This document shows positions 31,567 to 42,473 of a stretch of 64,000 nt of DNA, one piece after another. Source of the stretch: Archivesica marissinica (Eukaryota; Mollusca; Bivalvia; Venerida; Vesicomyidae); contig CM026386.1 in NCBI GenBank assembly GCA_014843695.1, positions 88,903,943-88,967,942 on the forward strand. The letters are read 5' to 3'. The notes under the pieces were generated by a model. It saw only the letters and a program-made list of their open reading frames with translations, did no database searches and had not been told where the DNA came from. The position numbers and the translations under genes are program-made. Each line of letters opens with the position of its first letter. Within the stretch, counting starts at the first letter, position 1.

Positions 31567-34500
31567 TCGACAGACTGGAACCAAGGCTCCCTCAACCAAT
31601 CAACAGGAAGTAATCGACAGACTGGAACCCAGGCTCCCTCAACCCATCAACAGGAAGTAATCGACAGACTGGAACCCAGGCTCCATCAACAGGAAGTAAT
31701 CGACATACTGGAACCCAGGCTCCCTCAACCCATCAACAGGAAGTAATCGACAGACTGGAACCCAGGCTCCCTCAACCCATCAACAGGAAGTATTCGACAT
31801 ACTGGAACCCAGGCTCCCTCAATCCATCAACAGGAAATAATCGACAGACTGGAACCCATGCTCCCTCAACCCATCAACAGGAAGTAATCGACAGACTGGA
31901 ACCCAGGCTCCCTCAACCCATCAACAGGAAGTAATCGACAGACTGGAACCCAGGCTCCATCAACAGGAAGTAATCGACAGACTAGAACCCAGGCTCCCTC
32001 AACCCATCAACAGGAAGTAATCGACAGACTGGAACCCAGGCTCCATCAACAGGAAGTAATCGACAGACTGGAACCCAGGCTCCATCAACAGGAAGTAATC
32101 GACAGACTAGAACCCAGGCTCCCTCAACCCATCAACAGGAAGTAATCGACAGACTGGAACCCAGGCTCCATCAACAGGAAGTAATCGACAGACTTGAACC
32201 CAGGCTCCATCAACAGGAAGTAATCGACAGACTGGAACCCAGGCTCCCTCAACAGGAAGTAATCGACAGACTGGAACCCAGGCTCCCTCAACAGGAAGTA
32301 ATCGACAGACTGGAACCCAGGCTCCCTCAACCCATCAACAGGAAGTAATCGACAGACTAGAACCCAGGCTCCCTCAACCCATCAACAGGAAGTAATCGAC
32401 AGACTGGAACCCAGGCTCCCTCAACCCATCAACAGGAAGTAATCGACAGACTGGAACCCAGGCTCCTCAACAGGAAGTAATCGACAGACTGGAACCCAGG
32501 CTCCATCAACAGGAAGTAATCGACAGACTGGAACCCAGGCTCCCTCAACCCATCAACAGGAAGTAATCGACAGACTGGAACCCAGGCTCCCTCAACCCAT
32601 CAACAGGAAGTAATCGACAGACTGGAACCCAGGCTCCCTCAACAGGAAGTAATTGACAGACTGGAACCCAGGCTCCCTCAACAGGAAGTAATTGACAGAC
32701 TGGAACCCAGGCTCCCTCAACCCATCAACAGGAAGTAATCGACAGACTAGAACCCAGGCTCCCTCAACCCATCAACAGGAAGTAATCGACAGACTGGAAC
32801 CCAGGCTCCATCAACAGGAAGTAATCGACAGACTAGAACCCAGGCTCCATCAACAGGAAGTAATCGACAGACTGGAACCCAGGCTCCCTCAACAGGAAGT
32901 AATTGACAGACTGGAACCCAGGCTCCATCAACAGGAAGTAATCGACAGACTGGAACCCAGGCTCCCTCAACAGGAAGTAATCGACAGACTTGAACCCAGG
33001 TTCCATCAACAGGAAGTAATTGACAGACTGGAACCCAGGCTCCCTCAACAGGAAGTAATCGACAGACTGGAACCCAGGCTCCCTCAACCACGCAACAGGA
33101 AGTAATTGACAGACTGGAACCCAGGCTCCCTCAACCCATCAACAGGAAGTAATCGACAGACTGGAACCCAGGCTCCGTCAACCCATCAACAGGAAGTAAT
33201 CGATAGACTGGAACCCAGGCTCCCTCAACCAATCAACAGGAAGTAATTGACAGACTGGAACCCAGACTCCCTCAACATGAAGTAATTGACAGACTGGAAC
33301 CCAGGCTCCCTCAACCAATCAACAGGAAGTAATCGACAGACTGGAACCCAGGCTCCCTCAACCCATCAACAGGAAGTAATCGACAGATTGGAACCCAGGC
33401 TCCCTCAACCAATCAACAGGAAGTAATCGACAGACTGGAACCCAGGCTCCCTCAACCCATCAACAGGGAGTAATCGACAGACTGGAACCCAGGCTCCCTC
33501 AACAGGAAGTAATCGACAGACTGGAACCCAGGCTCCATCAACAGGAAGTAATCGACAGACTGGAACCCAGGCTCCCTCAACAGGAAGTAATCGACAGACT
33601 GGAACCCAGGCTCCCTCAACAGGAAGTAATTGACAGACTGGAACCCAGGCTCCCTCAACCCATCAACAGGAAGTAATCGACAGACTGGAACCCAGGCTCC
33701 CTCAACCCATCAACAGGAAGTAATTGACAGACTGGAACCCAGGCTCCCTCAACCCATCAACAGGAAGTAATCGACAGACTGGAACCCAGGCTCCCTCAAC
33801 CCTCAACAGGAAGTAATTGACAGACTGGAACCCAGGCTCCCTCAACCATCAACAGGAAGTAATCGACAGACTGGAACCCAGGCTCCCTCAACCCATCAAC
33901 AGGAAGTAATCGACAGACTGGAACCCAGGCTCCCTCAACCCATCAACAGGAAGTAATCGACAGACTGGAACCCAGGCTCCCTCAACCCATCAACAGGAAG
34001 TAATCGACAGACTGGAACCCAGGCTCCCTCAACCCATCAACAGGAAGTAATCGACAGACTGGAACCCAGGCTCCCTCAACAGGAAGTAATTGACAGACTG
34101 GAACCCAGGCTCCCTCACCAGGAAGTAATCGACAGACTAGAACCCAGGCTCCCTCAACCCATCAACAGGAAGTAATCGACAGACTGGAACCCAGGCTCCC
34201 TCAACAGGAATAATCGACAGACGACCCAGGCTCCCTCAACCATCAACAGGAAGTAACGACAGACTAGAACTCAGGCTCCTCACCCATCAACAGGAAGTAA
34301 TCGACAGACTGGAACCCAGGCCTCCTCAACAGGAAGTAATCGACAGACTGGAACCCAGGCTCCTCAACAGGAAGTAATCGACAGACTAGAACCCAGGCTC
34401 CCTCAACCAATCAACAGGAAGTAAACGACAGACTAGAACTCAGGCTCCCTCAACCCATCAACAGGAAGTAATCGACAGACTGGAACCCAGGCTCCCTCAA

Positions 34501-34681
34501 CAGGAAGTAATCGACAGACTGGAACCCAGGCTCCCTCAACCAATCAACAGGAAGTAATCGACAGACTGGAACCCAGGCTCCCTCAACAGGAAGTAATTGA
34601 CAGACTGGAACCCAGGCTCCCTCAACAGGAAGTAATCGACAGACTGGAACCCAGGCTCCCTCAACCAATCAACAGGAAGTA
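31567..34681. repeat. Mixed 39/47-bp satellite array (about 70 copies)
   Basis: Unit AGGAAGTAATCGACAGACTG then GAACCCAGGCTCCCTCAAC. The long form adds CCATCAAC (47 bp) and the short form does not (39 bp); the two alternate irregularly. Runs of short units keep a frame open on either strand, which is incidental. A region with many single-base losses (34205-34370) looks like unpolished assembly. A single related copy lies in reverse at 36549-36568. Confidence 0.96.
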
Positions 34682-34841
34682 TCAGCATGAATAGCATGCA
34701 TTACCATATTGGGAGTAAATCGTTTGGAAGTATTTCCAAAATGGGAGTAGAATTACAATCATATACAATAATACTAATACCATAACATAAATCTCGTGAT
34801 ATCTTCGCGACAATATGTTGCTCGGTGGTTACTCGGCAATA

Positions 34842-35014
34842 CAGTCAAACCTGTGTTAGTGGTCACCTCTATTAAGCAGCCAACCTGCATTAAGCAGCCA
34901 GTTACCAGATTCCCAAATTGTTGTTTTACGTTGTACCTCTATTAAGCAGCCAACTGTGCCAAGCAGCCACATTCTGTGATTCCCTTGGCTGGCTGCTTAG
35001 GACAGGTTTGACTG
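34842..35014. mobile_element. Tc1/mariner-type MITE with CAGTCAAACCTGT ends
   Basis: It begins CAGTCAAACCTGTGTTAG and ends ACAGGTTTGACTG, flanked by TA on both sides (34840-34841, 35015-35016). It has an internal repeat ATTAAGCAGCCAACCTG. TA duplication with these ends fits a Tc1/mariner-class non-autonomous element. Confidence 0.85.
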
Positions 35015-35138
35015 TATACTTAACAGTTCGATTAATCAGGTCAGTCACATGTATACATAATATTCGAAACCCAAAACAATCATTGTTGTTATCTCTGTAC
35101 AATGATTGATACAATACGATTGGGCAATCCCATACGTG

Positions 35139-36040
35139 TGTGTTACGTTTATTTATCGTCGCTACCGGTTGCCCATATGAGCGACGCCCCCTGAAGAGAT
35201 TAGTCATTTTAGATTTTTGGAGGATAGTGCAATGATACAGACAGAGACCCATCCCAGACTCTCCTCTGGTTCTTTTACGATCACGATGTAAAGCACCGAC
35301 ACGAGACCTTAGTTTAAAGCAGCATTGCATTGTATGAAATAAAAGATATTTGAAAAATTCAATTTTTACGTATGGGTAGCAATGCTGCTACACATTCTAA
35401 CATTATACTTTGTATGCGTATGTTCATTTGGTAAACAGTGTTTTTATGCGATAAAACAAACTCGAAACCGAAAGTAGGACTTTCCGAGTCGATCGGTCAC
35501 GCACTTGTTTACAACCGGAACACATTGTCCGCACTTGTTTACATTCGGAATGCATCGTCCCCATTTGCCCCACGTTGTCTTTTTTAATTAAATTACTTGA
35601 TATGTTGATTCATACCTCTGTTAGCTAAGTCTTTAGGGACATTTCTACACCCCCGCGAGAGGTTCGACATTAGAGGAAGATAGATAGATAGATAGATAGT
35701 ATTTCATGTTCAAAATATATACGTTGTTTTCTACATCATCTGTTGTTTCACGCATGCGCGCTGTGCGTGTTGACAGTTCGTGTGTTGATAAACAAATTCG
35801 CGTATACGACGGTTTAAATTTATTGGAATTTTATCGTTTCTGAGCGACTAATTCGATTTTTGTAAACACACTCACATTAGTATTTATATTTTACCCAAAA
35901 CATCCTTTATTACGATGTAATGCTGCTTTAAAGTCCCAACTGAAAGACTGTTAATTTTATTAGGGTCAGACGGGTGATCGAACCTGCGATCCCTGGATTA
36001 CCAGTCCAGCGTGTTACCACTGGACTACAGACCTGTCTGT
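35139..36040 (-). mobile_element. SINE family A split by a TTAA-MITE
   Basis: The SINE tail half (35139-35317) and head half (35928-36040) are separated by TTAA-MITE copy 4. Outer duplication of the SINE: AATCCCATACGTG (35126-35138) and AATCCCATATGTG (36041-36053). The order of events is therefore SINE first, MITE second. Confidence 0.95.
35318..35927 (+). mobile_element. TTAA-MITE copy 4, nested in a SINE
   Basis: The ends AGCAGCATTGCATTGTA / TACGATGTAATGCTGCT are flanked by TTAA (35314-35317, 35928-35931). The interrupted SINE motif TTTAAAGTCCCA is known intact from the other copies, giving an independent check of the TTAA duplication. The GATA tract is expanded to about six units. Confidence 0.95.
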
Positions 36041-36374
36041 AATCCCATATGTGATATGTAAGACAGTAGTCGTGTGGTTAGAGCATATGACGTGTAGACC
36101 GAAAGTCGGAAATTAAAACCTTATTATTATTTCGCTAACATTTTTAAAAAATATATTTCATTGCACATTTAAAATTTTCAAACTGGCCAGACCTTAGGTA
36201 CGAAACGTCTCTAACCCTAATCTTTAATCCTAAGGTACGAACAGTCCAGACTTTGGTATGTTCCTGACAATGGGTACGTTTCTGACAATGGGTATGAAAC
36301 GTAATGTCTCCTCTTAGAGTGACTGTTTTCACCCATCAAAACAATACTGTATTATCTATAATATATGTACAGAC

Positions 36375-36418
36375 CACAGGGATTCGGCACGTTTGGGGGT
36401 ACTAGTATATATATTTAG
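36375..36418 (+). mobile_element. CACAGGG element, solitary terminal fragment
   Basis: CACAGGGATTCGGCACGTTT GGGGGTACTAGTATATATATTTA only. Both the rest of the arm and the opposite end are missing. Confidence 0.85.
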
Positions 36419-36539
36419 CCCAAATATTCCCTTCAGTACTCCACTCCATGTGTTGTTTTATGCCGTTTTGTCGACGTCACGTAATCTACCTAGCCTACAT
36501 CATTTCTGTCTGGAATCTGGAGCCCGGATAGCATTGGGT

Positions 36540-36790
36540 ATTATTAGCCTGGGTTCCAGTATGTGGATTTAGGTTATGGATAGAGGCAGTAATCCCACAC
36601 AACAGGTGACAGTAAGCTAACGATGAAAAGTAGAATACTCTTCCATTTGAGATCAAAGTTAACCCTAATGTTCAGATTACTGCCCAAGATCACTGCCAAT
36701 TGTATATTTCGTTACTGCCTCTATAGTTAACGGTCGATTTTCTGGCAAAATGACAACTCAATATGGCCCAATTAATGATCTCGGTGTTCC
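36540..36790 (-). repeat. Unamplified relative of the 31.6-kb array and its left flank
   Basis: The reverse complement contains ATTAATTGGGCCATATTGAG and CATTTTGCCAGAA, matching 31230-31275, and further on CATACTGGAACCCAGGCT, matching the array monomer. The order and orientation are the same as at 31.2-31.6 kb, with no tandem copies. Bases 36791-37276 hold nothing else recognisable. Confidence 0.75.
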
Positions 36791-37280
36791 AAGGCTAAGT
36801 TATTATAGAACAAACCAAATTAGTAATTACTAATTGGGGCGTTCTTATCTCAAGGTTCGTACAAAGTAGGTCATTGGACTATTCACTGAAAGTTACTAGC
36901 TCTAGACAGACGTAATATTATAATTAATAGCATGCAAGCCGGTGGGAAACTGATTTCCAATATTGTATTAGTACGGACATAATATGCATAATATGTATGT
37001 TACGAACAACAAAAATTACACCAACCTTGTTTTTCAGAAGTCATTGTTGTTGATTATGTTGTTGCGAAATGCGTAGTGAACTCTTTAACCATTGGTGTTC
37101 GCATCGCACTATGTTGTTTTGCGCTTAACGGTAGAGTTGTTGTATACAGTACGCATGCTCGGCAGCACGAATTAATCAATACGAGATGTAGTACTTCAAG
37201 TGAAGGCAACTGTAACTTGTATGGAACGCCAACTCAACGCAACATCTTATATAAGCATGCACCTTTCGTCTAATAATTAA

Positions 37281-37841
37281 AGCAGCATTACATCGTAATA
37301 AAGGATGTTTTGGGTAAAATATAAATACTAATGTGTGTGTGTTTAAAAAAATCGAAATAGTCGCTCAGAAACGATAACATTCCAATAAATTTAAACCGTC
37401 GTATACGCGAATTTGTTTATCAACACACGAAATATCAACACACACACAGTGCGCATGCGTGAAACAACAGAGGATGTAGAAAACAACGTATATATTTTGA
37501 ACATGAAATACTATATATCTATCTTCCTCTAATGTCGAACCCCTCGCGGGGATGTAGAAATGTCCCTAAAAGACTTAGCTAACAGAGGTATGAATCAACA
37601 TATCAAGTGATTTAATTTTTTAAGAAACGTGGGACAAATGGGGACGATGCATTTCGAATGTAAACAGGTGCGGACAATGCGTTCCGGTTGTAAACAAGTG
37701 CGTGGCCGATCGACTCGGAAAGTCCTACTGTTTACCAAATGAACATACGCATACAAAGTATAATGTTAGAATGTGTAGCAGCATTGCTACCCATACGTAA
37801 AATGTTTCAAATATCTTTATTTCATACGATGTAATGCAGCT
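37281..37841 (-). mobile_element. TTAA-MITE copy 5
   Basis: Ends AGCAGCATTACATCGTA and TACGATGTAATGCAGCT, TTAA at 37277-37280 and 37842-37845. It is shorter than its siblings because of a deletion around 37729 (the GGTTTCGAGTTTGTTTTATC part is missing). Confidence 0.92.
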
Positions 37842-37845
37842 TTAA

Positions 37846-39206
37846 CGCTCTCGGTAAATAATGACAGTTTCCAATTCAAATTTGTAAAATTAAATTTTAA
37901 AGCTTCATAAATACTTTAAAACTCTAAGTGACAGACAGACATATACTTTTATTCTCTCAGGTACATGTGTACAACATGAGGGTATATAACAGAAACAAAT
38001 ATTTAGCCACATGGTGCTTCCGGGAATGACCTGAAATGAAAGCAGTTGTATAAACAATCATATCATGCATAATAATGTATAGAAATATGCTGGGGGATTC
38101 TTCTTCATGTATCCAAATTTTACATACAAATACAATATTATTCACGACATAGTTCCACTATTACGTCTAAATGATATAAAACGAAAGACAAATATAATAT
38201 TTAAAGAGTGTGGGATATAATAGTTAATATACTTATTCTCTGTCGGATTGTTTGTCATTTTGGGATGAAAGGTCAATCGATTGTTATTGGCCTGGTGACG
38301 TGTAATGAATGAAAATAATTTACTATCATACTGACTCACGTAGTAGACAACATAATCCCATCGTGCGGATTAGTATTTATGAGTTGGGTAAATTGGTCTC
38401 GTAATGAGTCTAATATTTTTCCCACGGTCATAGAGTACGGGATAAAATGTATCTATAGTTTTGTGATTATAGCTTTTGTTGGATTTTCTTCCCGTTTGTG
38501 GAATATAATGAGGTTTTGTATAATATTCGGCAAGAGTATATGTATCAGGCGTTTTTAAATATCACAATATGAATCTAATGATGAATTTCAGTAGGGTTAA
38601 TTATACTTTCGTTATGGATTATCAATTTTTGCGAACCATAAAGTGGTAAGTATATGTAATAAGATTTGAATAATTAATGCAATACCTATCAAATATCGTA
38701 ATATGTCCAACTTGCGAAGCTTTAAAAAATTACTAACAAAATTTAGACATGATAATACGAGTAAATTTACTAAGATTTAGTAATTAGAGCGCGTATTTTA
38801 TCCACAGGAACTTGAGATATTATCCAGAATGCACCAAAAACATGTTTTGGGCACCGATAACACTGTATCTCTATCCTAGGACACAGAATATACACCCATA
38901 TACACATAGAGATGGTGTCCTAGCATATATGTACAGGGTACTCGGTGCAGACAGACCTTTATAAACACCTTTTTGTTTAGCTATCCATAGGCCTACATGT
39001 ATAATTTGGAGTTATATATTGAAAATTACGAAATCTGCTAATTTATTCTTGTAATTGATGAAAATAATACTATATTTAAGTTGAAGACTAAATTATGAGT
39101 TATTACAGAATTGTTAATTTAGAAAGTAGTTTTTCTTTTATATTAGTAACTAACTTGTCAGTCAAAATTAGTTACGCACGCATGTTGTATTGTTCGGAGA
39201 TACGGT
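37846..39206. other. AT-rich sequence without recognisable features
   Basis: No array, element ends or supported open frame. An imperfect inverted pair, TATCCTAGGACAC / GTGTCCTAGCATA, lies at 38870-38930. Confidence 0.5.
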
Positions 39207-39212
39207 GATATG

Positions 39213-39785
39213 TATGGGGCGCCGTTTTTCTATTTATTCAGTATTTATGGATATCCATAATTCGATTGTGTCTGAAATTATGTATTCCAAGCCATTGATG
39301 GATATCCATTATTCTATTTATGGATATCCATTATTCTATTTTTGGATATCCATTATTCTATTTTTGGATATCCATTATTCTATTTATGGATATCCATTAT
39401 TCTATTTATGGATATCCATTATTCTATTTTTGGATATCCATTATTCTATTTATGGATATCCATTATTCTATTTTTGGATATCCATTATTCTATTTATGGA
39501 TATCCATTATTCTATTTATGGATATCCATTATTCTATTTATGGATATCCATTATTCTATTTTTGGATATCCATAATTCTATTTTTGGATATCCATAATTG
39601 TATTTATGGATACCCATAATTCCAGATGCGTCGTATTACGGGGCGCCGCTTTGCTATTTATTCGTTATTATGGATATCCATAATTCGATTTATGAATATC
39701 CATAATTCCAGGCGCGACGTTATGCTATTTATTCAGCATTTATAAATCAATATATAACGAATAAATAGCAAAACGGCGCCCCATA
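39213..39785. mobile_element. Foldback MITE (TATGGGGCGCCG ends) filled by a 22-bp array
   Basis: The ends TATGGGGCGCCGTTTTTCTA / inverted TAAATAGCAAAACGGCGCCCCATA are flanked by GATATG (39207-39212, 39786-39791). The interior (39291-39616) is about 14 units of a 22-bp repeat built on the palindrome TGGATATCCA plus TTATTCTATTTA. A third GGGGCGCCGC end-like motif lies inside at 39638-39660, so the element has duplicated part of its own terminus. Confidence 0.85.
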
Positions 39786-39791
39786 GATATG

Positions 39792-40362
39792 TGCATATTA
39801 TAGAACATAACTTAAGTTTATTCATGACGTATACATATTAAAGTACATAGTCATAATATACACATACAATTATATATACAAATAAACAAGCGATCGATAA
39901 TGCTATCGTATTGCTTCTGTATTCTAAACTTAACATAGAGGATGAACATTATAGTTGTGTTGTAATTAAGAAGATAAGCAATAATATATTGAGAAAATAC
40001 TACATGTAGCTACATTGGACAAAATAAGTGACGATCAAGACCTATTTCTGTTTTTTTGCTCTGTATGTGAGTGTACCGCCTTTATGCCAGTGAAACAGGT
40101 CAACCAGCATCTGAACACATATATTTATTTGCTATCTGTAATTTTCTATTACCTCCCTTGGCAGATAAAGTTTGATTTATCCCAAAATGTAAATATGTCC
40201 TTTTAGTTGGAATCCTTTGTTTTTACTGTTGTTCCCAAACCAGATGTTGCGGTATGATAAATTTGATTTTTATCAAAATCGTGTTACGCTAATGAACTGA
40301 TAACATTGTTTTACAAATAAGTACCCATTGCATATACTGTAGGAGATCTGTCGAGATATAGT
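39792..40362. other. No recognisable feature
   Basis: AT-rich sequence. Nothing I can support as a gene or element. Confidence 0.5.
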
Positions 40363-40376
40363 AATTTAATAATCAT

Positions 40377-40599
40377 GGATGCAGTGGATGCGCGTTCGCT
40401 TCAGGTGCGAAAGGTCCGGAGTTCGAGCCCCACTGGAGCCGTTACGATTGTGCCCTTAGGCAAGGCATTTAAATTCCACGTTGCCTCTTCTCTCTCCCTG
40501 ACGATGGATTCCATCAGGAATGAGGTCTCGAGAGTGATTTATATAAGTTGAAATAACTTGTTTCGCAATCGAGCTCAAATAAATTTGTATAAATTTAAA
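40377..40599 (+). mobile_element. SINE family D, 5'-truncated, with 14-bp target duplication
   Basis: It begins in box A (GCAGTGGATGCGCGTTCGCT) and ends GAGCTCAAATAAATTTGTAT. The exact repeat AATTTAATAATCAT flanks it (40363-40376, 40600-40613). Confidence 0.95.
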
Positions 40600-40789
40600 A
40601 ATTTAATAATCATAAGAAGTGATAGTGGAATAAAATTTCTAGCACTGTGTGCAATGGAAACAACGATAAAAACAGAGGAAAACATATAACAGGACCTATC
40701 TAGTGTTAGGGAGTATTCAGGGGCAATAACTCACCGATGTCTTTTATTGCTACGGCGAGATGAAGCTACAAAGACAGACAGACACAAAC

Positions 40790-40870
40790 AAGACTGCCCA
40801 TCTTGTACGGGCCGTTGTCTAATGTTGTTAAAACGTGTGGCCCAAACCATTTGTATGTTCATGCTATGTA
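40790..40870 (-). repeat. Dispersed repeat H, copy 2
   Basis: Reverse-complement match to 9945-10035 (GGGCCGTTGTCTAATGTTGT; GGCCCAAACCATTTG). Flanking sequence 40600-41006 holds nothing else recognisable. Confidence 0.65.
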
Positions 40871-41006
40871 TTGTACACATCTGTATGTGTATTGTTATAT
40901 TATTACAATACTAGTGACCCAGCACATAGGGAGATAACTGTATTTACTTGATTAACTTTTGGAACAGTTATTTTTGGACTGGATGTAACAATCGGGTGTG
41001 CCAGAG

Positions 41007-41530
41007 CACAGGGATTCGGCACGTTTGGGGTACTAGTATATATATTTAAGTACAGGGATTCTACTCTGTGGGATGTCAGATTTCGCATCGATCAGTAAAA
41101 TGGCCCTATCTGAAACAATGTTGTACAAATCTGTCCAAATATAACGCCTATCCCGAGTCTTTATATTGTTCTTCAAATAAAACACAACTTTAAGCTGTAT
41201 GCATGTATACTTTGCAAACAATTGCCACATACATTGGCCATAGCAGGTCACATTTCCATACTAGGACACGGGTTCTGTCAGCAACAACAAACAATCTTCG
41301 ACGGGAGAGTTTTAACTGTGAATAACATTATCAATAAAATGTGTTTCCACTAACGTGTAGGTTTATTCGGCAAACATGTACGTCAAAAAGAGATTTCGTA
41401 GAATTTTCAATTTGTTTTGGAAATTTCTAAAGCGGCGCAATTCGCTTTGAAACGAGCGTTGAAACGAGCGTTCTGATTGGATTATGATTATTCTTCATAT
41501 AAAAAAACACATCTTGTTACATTCTAATTC
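41007..41530. mobile_element. CACAGGG foldback element, left arm only
   Basis: A full left arm from CACAGGGATTCGGCACGTTT through the arm frame (41033-41251 minus, 72 codons, about four differences from the 22-kb copy) to the loop TTGTTACATTCTAAT. Where the right arm should begin, a 22-bp satellite starts instead. Confidence 0.92.
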
Positions 41531-41898
41531 TACGCCCCAAACGTCTGTGGCCCAGACCCCAAGCGTCTGTGGCCCAGGCCCAAACGTATGTGGCCCAGGC
41601 CCCAAGCGTCTGTGGTCCAGGCCCCAAGCATCTGTGGCCCAGACCCCAAGCGTCTGTGGCCCAGGCCCCAAGCGTCTGTGGCCCAAAGCGTCTGTGGCCC
41701 AGGCCCCAAGCGTCTGTGGCCCAGGCCCAAACGTATGTGGCCCAGGCCCCAAGCGTCTGTGGTCCAGGCCCCAAGCGTCTGTGGCCCAGACCCCAACACA
41801 GACGTCTGTGGCCCAGACCCCAAGCGTCTGTGGCCCAGGCCCCAAGCGTCTGTGGTCCAGACCCCAAGCGTCTGTGGTCCAGGCCCCAAGCGTCTGTG
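41530..41898. repeat. 22-bp GC-rich satellite (about 17 copies) abutting the foldback arm
   Basis: Unit CCCCAAGCGTCTGTGGCCCA GG, with variants GGTCCAGA and CCCAAACGTATG. One unit contains an insertion (AACACAGACGTCTG). Open frames in several phases are artefacts. A single CCAGACCCCAAGCGTCG lies at 42131-42147, about 230 bp downstream. Confidence 0.95.
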
Positions 41899-42473
41899 TT
41901 TTATACAGAAACTCATACTATGACTTTCAGAAATTCGAGATTATTTTATCAAATTTCACAAAATTATTCCTAAAAGAAAGAATGATCTAACACCACTCTT
42001 CACACACAACCATGGATACCCAACATCAGTGAGGTGACACGCAATTGATCTTGAGGTAAAGCTTATATATGGCTTATCAAAATGTACTTAAAAAATAAAT
42101 AAATTTGGTTTAGAACCCGAAACCACTTGTCCAGACCCCAAGCGTCGTTGGTTAGCATAACCTTGATGAAGACGGGTCATTCCGCTGAAATGTTGGAAAA
42201 AATATGGAAGTATGTTAATATTGATGCTATATTATTTCTGTTTTAACTCATTGCGATATAGTCTTATGATTCATAAACATAAATAACTGATTGCCAGTAT
42301 AACAATATAATAAAAACATGGAGCATGCATGCTATTGTAGAGAAATCTATACGCATATAATGACTGTTGTCGTTGAGAAAATATCGGTAGACGTACTGGA
42401 TCAATGGAACCAGCCAGTCTGGGATTAGACCACTTGTTATTGAAATAGAATCACATACTCACATAGAAAAGAG
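41899..42473. other. Unclassified sequence with a single satellite unit and a hammerhead-like motif
   Basis: Near 42131 is one unamplified 22-bp-like unit. It is followed at about 42166-42200 by TTGATGAAGACGGGTCATTC CGCTGAAATGTTGG, where TTGATGA and GAAA flank a possible stem (AG-CGG/CCG-CT). That arrangement resembles a degenerate hammerhead core of the kind carried by Penelope-like elements. Nothing else recognisable. Confidence 0.35.

Noticed and set aside
34926..35330. 134-codon minus-strand frame
   Set aside because: It crosses a mariner-type MITE, its TA flank and half of a SINE. Not a gene.
35318..35927. TA-duplicating (mariner-type) interpretation of the TTAA-MITE
   Set aside because: Each filled site has TTAA on both sides and the local empty site has one TTAA, so a four-base duplication fits better than TA plus coincidental identity.
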